This document shows, one piece after another, positions 15,255 to 25,368 of a stretch of 64,000 nt of DNA. The stretch's first letter is position 1; every line of letters begins with the position of its first letter. The notes beneath the pieces are model-generated. The model saw nothing but the letters and a program-made list of their open reading frames with translations. It did no database searches and was not told the origin of the DNA. A program made the position numbers and the translations under genes. Source of the DNA: an uncultured Desulfovibrio sp. (GTDB lineage Bacteria; Desulfobacterota; Desulfovibrionia; Desulfovibrionales; Desulfovibrionaceae); the NCBI RefSeq assembly GCF_944324505.1, contig NZ_CALUWO010000001.1, positions 186,001 to 250,000 of the forward strand, read 5' to 3'.

Positions 15255-17850
15255 CTTTGTGGGCGCCGGACCTGGCGCGGAAGACCTCATCACCCTGCGC
15301 GGCAGGCGCCTTCTTGAAGAGGCGGACCTTGTTCTCTATGCCGGTTCGCTGGTCAATACCGCCCTGCTGACCTGCTGCAAGGCCGGCTGCCAGTGCCGCG
15401 ACAGCGCCTCCATGACCCTGGAGGAACAGGTACGCTGCCTGCGCGAAGCCGCCGAAGCCGGCCAGAAGGTGGTGCGCCTGCATACCGGCGACCCCAGCCT
15501 GTACGGCGCCATTCAGGAACAGATGCGCGCCCTGGAAGCGCACGGCATCGCCTGCCGCATGGTGCCCGGCGTAAGCAGCGTCTTTGCCGCAGCCGCCGCG
15601 CTGGGCTGCGAGCTGACCAGCCCTGGCGGCAGCCAGAGCGTGGTGCTGACCCGCACGCCCGGGCGCACGCCCATGCCCGCGTCCGAAGATGCCGCCGCCT
15701 TTGCCCGTACCGGCGCCACCCTGGTCTTCTTTCTCAGCACGGGCAAGGTGGCGTCACTCATGGACCGGCTCATGCAGGAAGGGGGCCTGCCCCCCCATAC
15801 GCCGGCGGCTGTGGTCTATCGGGCCTCCTGGCCGGACCAGCGCATCCTGCGCGGCCGTGTGGACACCCTTGCCCGCCAGGTGCAGGAGGCCGGCCTGGGC
15901 CGGCAGGCCCTCATTCTGGTGGGGCAGGCGCTCCAGGCCGGCGACGGACAGTCCTGCCTGTATGCCGCGCCCTTTTCCCACGGTTACCGCAACCAGCTGC
16001 CTGACGAATTCTTTGACGGACGCTGCGCCCTGTACGCCTTCACTCCCGGCGGCCTTGCCCGCGCCAGGGACATTGTCGCGGGCCTCGGCCTGCCGGCGGT
16101 GATCCACAGCACCTGTGCGCCGGACGGCAATGGCGCCCCGGCGGACAATGTGGTGCTGCTGCGCAGCCAGGAACTGGACGCGACCCTGCGCGCCAGCTGG
16201 CACCAGTTTGCTGCCCATATCTTCATCAGCGCCACGGGCATTGCCGTGCGCAAGATAGCGCCACTGCTGGAAGACAAGACCACGGACCCCGCCGTGCTGG
16301 CCTGCCCGGAAAACGGCAGCCATGTCATCAGCCTCACTTCCGGGCATCTGGGCGGCGCCAACCGGCTGGCCCGCCGCGTGGCCCGCATCACCGGCGGACA
16401 GGCCGTGGTGAGCACGGCCACGGATGTGAACGGCCTGCCGGCCTTTGACGACGTGGCGGCCCTGCACCGGGCGCGGGTGCTCACCACCAATGCCCTTCGC
16501 TCTTTCAACGCGGCCCTGCTGCGCGGCGAGCGCATGACCTTCTGCGGGCCGCGCGCCATCTATGACCAGCATTTCGCCAATACGGACCAGCTTGTCTTTG
16601 CCCGGCGGGCCGACGAGGTCCACACGCCGCGTGCCGTTCTCTGGGATGCGGAGGGCAGCCTGCCCCCCGGCGTGGAACATCTGGACATTACCAGCCGGGC
16701 CTATGTGCTGGGTCTGGGCTGCCGCCGCGGCCTGTCTCCGGCAAGTCTGCACCGGCAGGCCGAGGACTTTCTGGCCGGTCTGGGGCTGACGCCCCGCCAG
16801 ATTGCCCGCCTGGCCACCTGCGACATCAAGGCCCATGACGAGGCCATAGGCCAGCTTGCCGCCCGCTGGCAGGTTCCCCTGGACCTGCACACGGCCGCCG
16901 CCCTGGATGCCGTGCCCGTGCCCACGCCTTCGGAAACCGTGCGAGCACGGGTGGGCACGGCCTCGGTATGTGAAGCGGCCTGCCTGCTCTCTGCCGGCAA
17001 GGGGGGCCGCCTTGTCCGGCCCAAGCATGTGGGACAGGACGTGACGCTGGCCCTGGCCCGCCTGCCCCATACGGCAGCCCCCGCACAGCAATGCGGCCGG
17101 GTCTGGGTGGTGGGACTCGGCTCCGGCGCGCCGGAGCACATCACCCCGCAGGTCCTGGCCGCCCTGGAACAAAGCGATGTCATTGCCGGTTACGGCCCCT
17201 ACCTGGATTTCATCCGGCAGCGCATCGGCAACCGGGACGTGATCCAGAACGGCATGCGGGGCGAGGTGGAACGCTGCCGCCGCACCCTGGAATGTGCCGC
17301 CGCCGGGCATACGGTCTGCATGGTCTGTTCCGGCGACCCCGGCATTCTGGCCATGGCGGGCCTGCTGTACGAGCTGCGTTCCCGCGAAGAGGCCTTCCGC
17401 ACGGTACCCATCACGGTACTGCCGGGCATCACGGCGGCCAGCATCGCCGCGGCATCGCTGGGCGCCCCCCTGCAGAACGGCTTTTCGCTGATCAGCCTTT
17501 CGGACCTGCTGGTGCCCGCCGACGAGGTGCGCCGCAACCTCCGTGCCGCGGCCCGTTCCGCCCTGCCCGCTGTCCTGTACAATCCGGCAGGCCGCAAGCG
17601 CCGCCAGCTGCTCGGGGAAGCGCTGGACATTTTCCGGGAGGAACGCGGCAAGGATCTGCTCTGTGCCTGGGTCAAGCATGCGGGACGTCCGCAGGAACAG
17701 CGCTGGATCGGCCGGCTGGCCGACTTTCCCGTCCAGGAGGTGGACATGTCCACCCTGGTTATCCTGGGCAGTGCGCGCACCATTCGTGAAGGAGACGTGC
17801 TCTATGAGGCTCGCGGCTATGCGGAAAAATACCTGTCCCGCGATTGCTGA
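15238..17850 (+). CDS. CbiF-CbiG-CbiH trifunctional fusion
   Basis: An 870-residue polyprotein covering three consecutive steps. Residues 1-255 are CbiF (C11 methyltransferase of cobalt-precorrin-4): VSFVGAGPGAEDLITLRG and HTGDPSLYGAIQEQ. Residues about 262-610 are CbiG (cobalt-precorrin-5A hydrolase, ring opening and loss of acetaldehyde): ISATGIAVRKIAPLL, SLTSGHLGGANRLA and a C-terminal half with VLGLGCRRGLSPASL. Residues about 622-870 are CbiH (C17 methyltransferase, ring contraction): VWVVGLGSGAPEHITPQ, SGDPGILAMAGLLYE and LYNPAGRKR. Together with CbiDET this puts six corrin-ring enzymes on two chains. The start lies inside the 3' end of the preceding gene, so translational coupling is likely. 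Confidence 0.94.
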   Translation: MYPHVSFVGAGPGAEDLITLRGRRLLEEADLVLYAGSLVNTALLTCCKAGCQCRDSASMTLEEQVRCLREAAEAGQKVVRLHTGDPSLYGAIQEQMRALEAHGIACRMVPGVSSVFAAAAALGCELTSPGGSQSVVLTRTPGRTPMPASEDAAAFARTGATLVFFLSTGKVASLMDRLMQEGGLPPHTPAAVVYRASWPDQRILRGRVDTLARQVQEAGLGRQALILVGQALQAGDGQSCLYAAPFSHGYRNQLPDEFFDGRCALYAFTPGGLARARDIVAGLGLPAVIHSTCAPDGNGAPADNVVLLRSQELDATLRASWHQFAAHIFISATGIAVRKIAPLLEDKTTDPAVLACPENGSHVISLTSGHLGGANRLARRVARITGGQAVVSTATDVNGLPAFDDVAALHRARVLTTNALRSFNAALLRGERMTFCGPRAIYDQHFANTDQLVFARRADEVHTPRAVLWDAEGSLPPGVEHLDITSRAYVLGLGCRRGLSPASLHRQAEDFLAGLGLTPRQIARLATCDIKAHDEAIGQLAARWQVPLDLHTAAALDAVPVPTPSETVRARVGTASVCEAACLLSAGKGGRLVRPKHVGQDVTLALARLPHTAAPAQQCGRVWVVGLGSGAPEHITPQVLAALEQSDVIAGYGPYLDFIRQRIGNRDVIQNGMRGEVERCRRTLECAAAGHTVCMVCSGDPGILAMAGLLYELRSREEAFRTVPITVLPGITAASIAAASLGAPLQNGFSLISLSDLLVPADEVRRNLRAAARSALPAVLYNPAGRKRRQLLGEALDIFREERGKDLLCAWVKHAGRPQEQRWIGRLADFPVQEVDMSTLVILGSARTIREGDVLYEARGYAEKYLSRDC

Positions 17851-17943
17851 GGGCATGCGGCGGCTCTGGGCGGCGGTCTGCGTCCCTCCGGGCAGATATC
17901 GTTTCCGCAGCCGTGGGACCGCCCCGGCAGGAAGGTCGTTGTC

Positions 17944-19956
17944 ATGACGGATTTTCATGCGTTCTGTCTGGCGGCTCCCCGCTCCGGCGAGGGCAAGACC
18001 ACGCTCTGCACGGCCATCATGCGGGCACTGGTGCTGCGCGGCCTGCGCGTGCAGGGCTTCAAGTGCGGCCCGGACTATGTGGATCCCACCTTCCACACCC
18101 AGGCCACAGGCCGCCCTTCCTGGAATGTGGATACCTGGATGATGGGACAGCAGGGCGTGCGTCAGCTCTGGGACAGGCATGTCCAGGATGCGGATGTGGC
18201 CATCTGTGAAGGCGTCATGGGACTTCTGGACGGCCGCGACCCCGGAGACCTGGCGGGCAGCAGCGTGGACTGCGCCCGCGCGCTGGGCCTGCCGGTCGTT
18301 CTGGTCTGCAATGTCCGGGGCATGGCCCAGTCCCTGGCTGCGCTGGTGCAAGGCTTTGCCTGGCATGCCGCCCATCTGGGCGTGCGCATGGCCGGCGTCA
18401 TCGCCAATAATGTGGGCAGCCCCCGCCATGCGGACCTGCTGCGCCGCGCGCTGGAACAGGCCCATCTGCCGCCCCTGCTGGGCGCCCTGCCGCGTCATGC
18501 GGACTGGGTGCTGCCGCAGCGCCAGCTGGGTCTGCTGCCGGCCCCCGAAGCGGCCCGCTCCCCGCAGTGGCTGGACAGCCTGGGCCAGGCCGCCGCACGT
18601 CATCTGGAGCTGGATGCGCTGCTGGACCGCACCCGGATGCCCCGGCCCGCCCCGCCGGCGGCAACGCCGCTGCCGGCCCCTGTCCGGCGCATGGCCGTGG
18701 CCAGGGATCATGCCTTCTGCTTTTATTACGAGGCCAACCAGCGTGCCCTCCAGGCGCACGGCTGGGAACTGCTGCCCTTTTCTCCGCTGGCAGATACGGC
18801 CCTGCCGCCGGCCCTTGACGCCATCTATCTGGGCGGGGGCTATCCCGAAGTCTTTGCGGACCGCCTGTCCGCCAATACGGCCATGCGCCGGGCCATCCGG
18901 GACTTTGCCGCACAGGGCGGCGAAATCTATGCCGAATGCGGCGGCTTCATCTACCTGTGCCAGGAGCTGTGGACCGCCCCCACCGCGCACGGCGCCCCCG
19001 GCGACGGGCAAACAGCGCTGCGGCGCTGGCCCATGTGCGGCGTTCTTGAGGCCACGGCCCACATGGAAGGCCGGCTGCGTTCCCTGGGCTACCGCGAGGT
19101 GGACCTGCTGGCCGAGGCGCCCTTTGGCCTGCCCTGCCGCCGGTTGCGGGGGCACGAGTTCCACTGGTCGCGCATCGAGCTGCACCGGCCCTACGCCCCC
19201 CTGTACACGGTGCACAGCCGGCAGGGCCAGCAGCCCCGGGGCGTAGTGCACGGCAATGTCCGTGCCGGCTACATTCATCTGTACTGGGGAACGGACACGC
19301 CGGCGGCAGATGCCGTCCCCGCCGCACCAGACCGTGCCGCCCCGTGCCACGCCGCACCGGCCAGCCCCTGCACCAGCCCCGCCGGGGCAGGGGGGCAGGT
19401 CATCCTGCTCAACGGCCCATCCAGCGCCGGCAAGAGCAGCCTTTCCCGTGCCCTGCAAGCCCTGCTTCTGGAAGAGCACGGGCAGCACAGCCTGGTGCTG
19501 TCCATGGATCAGCTGTTGCGGGCGGCCACGGGCGGCCAGGAATCGGTGCTGGCCGCTCTGGACAAAACGGGCCTGCCGCTCATCGAAACCTTTCACGCGG
19601 CCATTGCCGCCGCGGCCCGGGCCGGGGCCTGGGTCATCGCGGACCATGTCATCGGCGAAAGTCCCCGCTGGGTGGACGACCTTTTTCACCGCCTTCACGG
19701 CCTGCCCGTGCTTGCGGTACAGGTGGAATGTGCCCCTCAGGAACTGCGCCGCCGGGAACTGCACCGCCGCGACCGCAGCCCGGACTGGCCCCACGCCGCC
19801 CGGCAGGCCCGACAGATTCATGCCGCCCTGCGGGCGGATGTCCGGGTGGATACCACGCGAACCACGCCCCGACAGTGCGCCGCCTGCGTGCTGGCGGTTC
19901 TCCTTGCCCGCCACACACCCCCCTTTCCCCTTGCAGACAAACGAGGTACGCCATGA
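17944..19956 (+). CDS. cbiA: CbiA cobyrinate a,c-diamide synthase fused to a CPT-like kinase domain
   Basis: A 670-residue protein. Residues 1 to about 450 are CbiA, which amidates cobyrinate side chains a and c with ATP and glutamine: P-loop [24 protein letters not shown], and a glutamine amidotransferase half with YLGGGYPE and the cysteine motif AECGGFIYL. An Ala/Pro linker (445-482) leads to a second domain, 484-640, like chloramphenicol phosphotransferase: Walker [13 protein letters not shown] with Lys497, an acidic residue Asp522 in LSMDQLL matching the CPT catalytic base, ADHVIGE at 566-572, and a C-terminal [11 protein letters not shown]. The kinase substrate is unknown. The next gene needs L-threonine phosphate, which makes L-threonine kinase the leading guess. 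The start has GGAAGG upstream and the stop overlaps the next start. Confidence 0.9.
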   Translation: MTDFHAFCLAAPRSGEGKTTLCTAIMRALVLRGLRVQGFKCGPDYVDPTFHTQATGRPSWNVDTWMMGQQGVRQLWDRHVQDADVAICEGVMGLLDGRDPGDLAGSSVDCARALGLPVVLVCNVRGMAQSLAALVQGFAWHAAHLGVRMAGVIANNVGSPRHADLLRRALEQAHLPPLLGALPRHADWVLPQRQLGLLPAPEAARSPQWLDSLGQAAARHLELDALLDRTRMPRPAPPAATPLPAPVRRMAVARDHAFCFYYEANQRALQAHGWELLPFSPLADTALPPALDAIYLGGGYPEVFADRLSANTAMRRAIRDFAAQGGEIYAECGGFIYLCQELWTAPTAHGAPGDGQTALRRWPMCGVLEATAHMEGRLRSLGYREVDLLAEAPFGLPCRRLRGHEFHWSRIELHRPYAPLYTVHSRQGQQPRGVVHGNVRAGYIHLYWGTDTPAADAVPAAPDRAAPCHAAPASPCTSPAGAGGQVILLNGPSSAGKSSLSRALQALLLEEHGQHSLVLSMDQLLRAATGGQESVLAALDKTGLPLIETFHAAIAAAARAGAWVIADHVIGESPRWVDDLFHRLHGLPVLAVQVECAPQELRRRELHRRDRSPDWPHAARQARQIHAALRADVRVDTTRTTPRQCAACVLAVLLARHTPPFPLADKRGTP

Positions 19957-22583
19957 AGGCCGATGCCCACGGCGGCGACCGCCACGCCATGAGCCGCACC
20001 GCAGGCAGGGACGCTTCCAGCCTGCTGGATTTCAGCGTCAACGTGCGCCCGGAAGGCATGCCGGCCTTTCTGCAGGGCGCCCTGCTGCGCCATGCCGAGG
20101 ACCTGGGAGCCTATCCTTCCCCCCATGCCGAAGAAGCCCGCGATGCCGCCGCCAGGCGTCATGGCCTGCCCGCAGACCGCTTTGTCTTCGGCAACGGCAG
20201 CAATGAACTCATTCACGCCCTGGCCCGCGCGCTCAAACGGCGCGGCCTGACGCAGGCCTGCGTGGTGGAACCGGCCTTCAGCGAATATGCCCTGGCCTGC
20301 CGGCGGGCGGGCATTGCCCTGACGCGCATACAGGACCATGCTGCCCTGTGCCTGCCGGGCCGCCCCTGTGACGGGCCGGCGCTGGATGCGGCCCTTGCAA
20401 GCGTGCCCCGCGGCAGCGCCCTTTTTCTGGCCAATCCAGGCAATCCCTCCGGCCTGTTCCGCCCGCGGGAAGTCATGTGCCGCCTGCTGGAACAGCGGCC
20501 CGACCTGCTCTGGATCATTGACGAGGCCTTCATCGAATACGCGGGGCCGGATGAGGAGGTTTCCCTGCTGGCCCGGCTGCCGGAGCATGTGGTGGTGCTG
20601 CGTTCCCTCACCAAATTTCATGCCCTGCCCGGTCTGCGCCTGGGCTATCTGGCTGCGCCGCGCGAGCTGGCGGCCGCCGTGCAGGAAGAGCTGCCGGCCT
20701 GGAATGTCAATGCCCTGGCCCTGGCCGCCGCCGTGGCCGCGCTGGATGACACCTCTTCCTTTGCGGCAGAAACCCGTGCCCGGAATGCCGCCCGCCGCCA
20801 GGACCTGGTGACGGCGCTTTCCGCCCTGCCCGGGGTGGAGGTGCTGCCCTCGGCAGCCAATTACGTGCTTTTTCGCTGTGCACAGGCCCCCGCTGACCTC
20901 AACGACCAGTTGCTGCGCCGCTACGGTATGGCCGTGCGGGACTGCGCCAACTATCACGGCATGGAAAAGGGCGGCTGGTTTCGCGCTGCCGTGCGCTTTC
21001 CGCAGGAGCATGCCCGGCTGGCCAGGGCACTGGCAGCCATCCTGCCCGGCGGCCGACCGGCCCCTGCGGCTCTCGCCCCTTCCCGCCGGCAGACACCGGC
21101 CCTCATGGTGCAGGGCACATCCTCCAGTGCGGGCAAGAGCCTGCTGGCCGCGGCCTTCTGCCGCATTCTCCGGCAGGACGGCTATGACGTGGCGCCCTTC
21201 AAGGCGCAGAACATGTCGCTCAATTCCGGCGTCACGGCCCGGGGGGAGGAAATGGGCCGCGCCCAGATCGTCCAGGCCCAGGCTGCCGGCGTGGACCCCG
21301 ATGCCCGCATGAATCCCCTGCTGCTCAAGCCCCACTCCCAGACCGGATCACAGGTGATTCTGCTGGGCAAACCCCTGGGGCACATGGGCGTGCGGGACTA
21401 TTTCTGCCGCAGGAATGCGCTGTGGCAGCATGTCGCCAGCGCCTATGACAGCCTGGCCGCCGAACATCAGGTCATGGTGCTGGAAGGCGCAGGCAGCCCC
21501 GGCGAAATCAACCTCAAGCAGCACGATATGGTGAACATGCGCATGGCCCGCCATGCCGGCGCTTCTGTGCTGCTGGTGGGCGACATTGACCGGGGTGGCG
21601 TCTATGCCGCCTTCCTGGGCACCTGGCTCACCTTCACGGCAGAGGAACGCCGCCTGCTGCACGGCTATGTGGTCAACCGCTTCCGGGGCGATGCCAGTCT
21701 GCTGGCCCCGGCGCATGACTTCATGCTCCAGCAGACCGGGGTTCCCGTCCTGGGCGTCATTCCCTACATTCCCCGGCTGCGCATTCCCGAAGAGGACATG
21801 GCGGGCTTCTCCTGGGAAAAGGCGGACCCCGGACCGGCTCCGCAGGGCGTGCTGGACATTGCCGTGATCATGCTGCCGCATGTATCCAACTTTACGGACT
21901 TTGCGCCGCTGGCCATGGAGCCGGACGTGCGCCTGCGCCCCGTGCGCCAGGTGGAGGACTGGGGCCATCCGCATGTGGTCATGCTGCCCGGCTCCAAAAG
22001 CGTGGTGAACGACCTGCTGCACCTGCGGCAGCTGGGGCTGGACCAGAAAATCCTGGACCATGCCGCACAGGGAAAATGGCTGTTCGGCATCTGCGGCGGC
22101 TTGCAAATCATGGGCCGGACCCTGAGCGACCCGGACGGCGTGGAATCCGCCGCAGCAGAGACCCGCGGTCTGGGCATTCTGGACCTGCACACCACCTTTG
22201 CCGCCCGCAAGACGCTGAAGCGCGTTTTGCGGGTGCACAGCCCGCTGGGCGTTCCCACCGGCGGCTACGAGATTCACCACGGCCGCACCATTCCCGGTCC
22301 TGAGGTCCGGCCGCTCTTTGTGCGCTGCGACGCCGGCAACCCGGAGGATCACGTCTGCGGCTATGGTTGCCGGCAGAGCTGGGCCACCTATCTGCACGGC
22401 GTCTTTGACGATGACGCCTTTCGCCGGGCCTGGCTGGACCATGTGCGTGCCCAGGTGGGCCTTGCGCCCCAGGGACGGCAGCTTGCCAGCTATGATCTGG
22501 AAAAGGAGCTGGACCGCCTGGCGGACGTGGTACGGGAACAGTGCGACATGGCAGCCATCTACCGTACCATGGGGCTGAAATGA
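19953..22583 (+). CDS. CobD-CbiP fusion: L-threonine-phosphate decarboxylase and cobyric acid synthase
   Basis: An 876-residue fusion. Residues 1-370 are a class I PLP aminotransferase-fold protein of the CobD type, which makes aminopropanol phosphate from L-threonine phosphate: [39 protein letters not shown], and the PLP-lysine motif [15 protein letters not shown] with Lys221. Residues about 381-876 are CbiP, which amidates b, d, e and g: [36 protein letters not shown] and the glutaminase motif [11 protein letters not shown]. The start overlaps the cbiA stop (ATGA), with GAGG upstream. Fusing CobD to CbiP brings together the side-chain builder and the last enzyme before its attachment by CbiB, the next gene. 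Confidence 0.94.
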   Translation: MKADAHGGDRHAMSRTAGRDASSLLDFSVNVRPEGMPAFLQGALLRHAEDLGAYPSPHAEEARDAAARRHGLPADRFVFGNGSNELIHALARALKRRGLTQACVVEPAFSEYALACRRAGIALTRIQDHAALCLPGRPCDGPALDAALASVPRGSALFLANPGNPSGLFRPREVMCRLLEQRPDLLWIIDEAFIEYAGPDEEVSLLARLPEHVVVLRSLTKFHALPGLRLGYLAAPRELAAAVQEELPAWNVNALALAAAVAALDDTSSFAAETRARNAARRQDLVTALSALPGVEVLPSAANYVLFRCAQAPADLNDQLLRRYGMAVRDCANYHGMEKGGWFRAAVRFPQEHARLARALAAILPGGRPAPAALAPSRRQTPALMVQGTSSSAGKSLLAAAFCRILRQDGYDVAPFKAQNMSLNSGVTARGEEMGRAQIVQAQAAGVDPDARMNPLLLKPHSQTGSQVILLGKPLGHMGVRDYFCRRNALWQHVASAYDSLAAEHQVMVLEGAGSPGEINLKQHDMVNMRMARHAGASVLLVGDIDRGGVYAAFLGTWLTFTAEERRLLHGYVVNRFRGDASLLAPAHDFMLQQTGVPVLGVIPYIPRLRIPEEDMAGFSWEKADPGPAPQGVLDIAVIMLPHVSNFTDFAPLAMEPDVRLRPVRQVEDWGHPHVVMLPGSKSVVNDLLHLRQLGLDQKILDHAAQGKWLFGICGGLQIMGRTLSDPDGVESAAAETRGLGILDLHTTFAARKTLKRVLRVHSPLGVPTGGYEIHHGRTIPGPEVRPLFVRCDAGNPEDHVCGYGCRQSWATYLHGVFDDDAFRRAWLDHVRAQVGLAPQGRQLASYDLEKELDRLADVVREQCDMAAIYRTMGLK

Positions 22584-23563
22584 GTACGGCAGCCCTGCTC
22601 TTTCTGCCCGCAAGCCTGCTGCTGGACAGGCTGCTGGGGGAAGCTCCCTCCCGCTGGCACCCTGTCTGCGGCATGGGCTGGCTGGCCCTGCGCATGGAAG
22701 AAGGCCTCCGGCGGGGCGACAGCGGGCCGGGCATGACCCTGCGCGGCCTGCTGGCCTGTCTGCTGGTTCTCGCGGCCTGCCTGCTGCCGGCCTGTCTGGC
22801 GGTGCGGCTGGCCTCCCTGGCCGGGACATGGCCGGCCTGGGCCGCCGGCGTGCTGCTGGTCTATTTTTGTCTGGCGCCACGCAGCCTGGCGGAACACGCC
22901 CTGCGCGTGGCTGCCCCCCTGCGCCGCCAGGACCTGCCACAGGCCCGCCGGGCCGTTTCCCTGCTGGTGGGACGACGGACGGAAACCCTGGATACCGCTG
23001 GTGTGGGGCGGGCCTGCGTGGAAAGTGTGGCCGAAAATCTTACCGACGGCGTGCTGGGCACGCTGTTCTGGGCCGGGCTTGGCCTGTTGCTCTGGGGGGA
23101 AACCGGCGCTGCGGCCTGTGCCGTCATGCACCGGGCCGCCAATGTGCTGGACGCCATGTGGGGCAAGCGCAATGCTGTCTACCGGAATTTCGGTACCGCC
23201 GCGGCCCGGCTGGATGATGTGCTCAACTGGCTGCCCGCCCGCCTGGCCCTGCCCTGCGTGGTGCTGGCCGCCCTGCTGGTGCCCGGCGCCAGCGCCTGCC
23301 AGGCTCTTGTTCAGGGGTGGCGCCACCGGCATGCCCATGAAAGTCCCAATTCGGCCTGGAGCGAAGCCGCCTTTGCCGGCGCGCTGGGCCTGCGGCTGGG
23401 CGGTCCGGCCACCTACGGCAGCCTGTATGTGCCCCATCCGTGGCTGGGGCAGGGCACAACGCAGGTCACGCCCCGCCATATCCACCGGGCCGTGCGGCTC
23501 ATGTGGACGGCCACGGTCCTTTTTGCCCTGGCGGGCGGTATCTGCCTGGGGCTGACGGCCTAG
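22580..23563 (+). CDS. cbiB: Adenosylcobinamide-phosphate synthase CbiB
   Basis: CbiB is an inner-membrane enzyme that joins adenosylcobyric acid to aminopropanol phosphate. The 327-residue protein starts at 22580 in an ATGA overlap with the CobD-CbiP gene. Several membrane segments alternate with conserved loops: LLLDRLLGEAPSRWHPV at the N-terminus, VGRRTETLDTAGVGRAC, ESVAENLTDGVLG, AANVLDAMWG and HESPNSAWSEAAFAGAL. All are classic CbiB signatures, and the length is normal. Confidence 0.95.
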   Translation: MSTAALLFLPASLLLDRLLGEAPSRWHPVCGMGWLALRMEEGLRRGDSGPGMTLRGLLACLLVLAACLLPACLAVRLASLAGTWPAWAAGVLLVYFCLAPRSLAEHALRVAAPLRRQDLPQARRAVSLLVGRRTETLDTAGVGRACVESVAENLTDGVLGTLFWAGLGLLLWGETGAAACAVMHRAANVLDAMWGKRNAVYRNFGTAAARLDDVLNWLPARLALPCVVLAALLVPGASACQALVQGWRHRHAHESPNSAWSEAAFAGALGLRLGGPATYGSLYVPHPWLGQGTTQVTPRHIHRAVRLMWTATVLFALAGGICLGLTA

Positions 23564-23680
23564 GCTGTCGGCCACAGGCTGCGGCAGACCCTGCTGTGCG
23601 GGGGCCGCCATCCGTCAGATGCCCGTTTTTCCCGGTGGCCGGAAGACTTCCTGCCCCTGTAGTCTGCCCATGGAGATGCC

Positions 23681-24424
23681 ATGCTATCCTGTTTTCGTGC
23701 CGCTCTGGCCTTCTTTACCCGGTTGCCCGTAGGCTCTGCGCCGCTGCCGCCCACGCTGAACGGCCTTCTTGCCTGCTTTCCCGCTGTGGGTCTGGTGCTG
23801 GGTACGCTGCTGGCCTGCGTGCTCTGGGTCACCATGCAGCTGCTGCCCCCCCTGCCCTGCGGGGTGCTGACCTGTCTGGCCTGGGTGGCCCTCACCGGCG
23901 GTCTGCATCTTGACGGCGTGGCGGACTGTGGCGACGGTCTGCTGGTGGAGGCGCCCCCGGCCCGACGCCTGGAAATCATGAAGGATTCCCGCCTGGGAAC
24001 CTTCGGCGGCACGGCCCTGTTTCTGGTCCTGGCCCTGAAGATTGCCGCCCTTGCGTCCCTGGCCCGGCAGGCTGACGGCCCCGGCGGCTTCTGGTCCCTG
24101 CTGGCTGTCTGCTGCATGGCAAGCACCGTGGCCCGCAGCCTCACCTTTCTGGGGCTGCGCCTGCCCTGTGCCCGTCCCGGCGGACTGGGCAGCGCCATGT
24201 ATCACGGCATCCGTGGCCGGCACTATCTGCTGGCCCTGCTGCTGACGCTGGCGCTCAGCCTGAGCAATGGCTGGCAGGGGCTGCTGGCCCTGCTGCTGGC
24301 CCTGCTGACGGCAGTTCTGCTGCTGCGCACGGCCAGACGGCGCATCGGCGGCATGACAGGGGATGTTTTCGGCTGTCTGGTGGAAGTGTGCGAAGCCGTC
24401 ATACTGCTGGTCTGCTGCGCCTGA
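23681..24424 (+). CDS. cobS: Cobalamin-5'-phosphate synthase CobS
   Basis: CobS (adenosylcobinamide-GDP ribazoletransferase) attaches the activated lower-ligand nucleotide to cobinamide-GDP at the inner membrane. The 247-residue protein has the family start FRAALAFFTRLPVG, the metal-binding motif HLDGVADCGDGLL followed by RRLEIMKDSRLGTFG, and several hydrophobic segments in the second half. The start at 23681 has GGAG upstream. It is 117 bases downstream of cbiB, and the gap holds no gene. CobT, which supplies the ribazole phosphate, is absent from the window. Confidence 0.94.
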   Translation: MLSCFRAALAFFTRLPVGSAPLPPTLNGLLACFPAVGLVLGTLLACVLWVTMQLLPPLPCGVLTCLAWVALTGGLHLDGVADCGDGLLVEAPPARRLEIMKDSRLGTFGGTALFLVLALKIAALASLARQADGPGGFWSLLAVCCMASTVARSLTFLGLRLPCARPGGLGSAMYHGIRGRHYLLALLLTLALSLSNGWQGLLALLLALLTAVLLLRTARRRIGGMTGDVFGCLVEVCEAVILLVCCA

Positions 24425-24453
24425 GGGCGCAGACCGCTGCACAGGAGCCGTTC

Positions 24454-25368
24454 ATGAAGCGCCTTGCCCTGCCCGGAATGACTCTGGGCGCCACCTCCTT
24501 TCTGCTGCCGGCGGACTATGTGCCGGCCCTGCGCTTTGCCGCCCCCCTCTGCGAGGATATTGCCCTGCTCCTGCTGGAATGCGGCGCCCAGGGCGAATAT
24601 CTTCCCGCTGCACAGGATGTGGACCAGATGGCGGCCGTTCTTGAGGCCACGGGCAGCCGCCTGCATGTGCATCTGCCCACGGCAAGCGATTGCAGCAGCG
24701 CCGAAAGTACCCGGCGTCTGGTGCGCGCGGTCCGCATGGCCGTTGCGCGCTCCGCTCCCTTGCAGCCGCACAGCTTTGTGCTGCACGTGGACTTTGCCTG
24801 CCTGCGGCAGCATCGCACGGGAAAGCGGCGTAACAGGCGGATGGAACCTGCCATGCTCACGGCGGAACAGCGTCTCCGGACCCGCGATGCCCTGGACCAG
24901 ATTGCGGACCTGCTGCCGGACCCGCGACAGCTGGCCATCGAAAATTTGGAAGGCTTCTGCCCGGACTTCTGGGATCAGTGGCTGGAGGACCGGCCGTTTT
25001 CCCGCTGTGCCGACATCGGCCACCTCTGGAAGGACCATGAAAATCCCGTTCCCTGGCTGGAACGCTGGCTGCCGCGCCTGCGGGTCATCCATCTGCATGG
25101 CCTGCGGCCCCGGCACACGACGCCGCCCTTTGCCGTCCCGGTCCGCAGCCTGAGCGACTTCGGTCCGCAGCCGCGGGACCACGGGGCGCTGGATGCCATG
25201 CCGACAGCCTGCATCGATGCCGTCATGCACCGGCTGTGGCGCAGCGCGTACCGGGGCGTGCTGACCCTTGAGGTCTTTTCCCTGACGGAATTTCTCCGTT
25301 CCCGCGCTGTGCTGCTGCGCTCCTGGAAACGCTATTGCCATACGGAGACCTGCCATGCTCCTGCCTGA
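24454..25368 (+). CDS. cbiR: Cobamide remodelling phosphodiesterase CbiR
   Basis: A 304-residue TIM-barrel protein of the AP-endonuclease-2/xylose-isomerase-like type. It sits between cobS and cobU, and its start GMTLGATSFLLPADYVPAL fits the CbiR family, which cuts the nucleotide loop of cobamides so that the lower ligand can be exchanged. Candidate metal ligands are visible in VLHVDF, the glutamate of AIENLEGF, ADIGHLWKDHENP, VIHLHGLRPRH and the last glutamate of LTLEVFS. The start at 24454 has AGGAG upstream. The 3' end overlaps cobU by 14 bases. The family call is firm as to fold, less so as to activity. Confidence 0.82.
   Translation: MKRLALPGMTLGATSFLLPADYVPALRFAAPLCEDIALLLLECGAQGEYLPAAQDVDQMAAVLEATGSRLHVHLPTASDCSSAESTRRLVRAVRMAVARSAPLQPHSFVLHVDFACLRQHRTGKRRNRRMEPAMLTAEQRLRTRDALDQIADLLPDPRQLAIENLEGFCPDFWDQWLEDRPFSRCADIGHLWKDHENPVPWLERWLPRLRVIHLHGLRPRHTTPPFAVPVRSLSDFGPQPRDHGALDAMPTACIDAVMHRLWRSAYRGVLTLEVFSLTEFLRSRAVLLRSWKRYCHTETCHAPA

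Noticed and set aside
15754..19914. A 1386-codon open frame on the minus strand across cbiFGH and cbiA
   Set aside because: It is antisense to well-supported genes, is a Gly/Gln/His-rich low-complexity translation, and matches no family. Long antisense frames are expected from GC-rich third codon positions.
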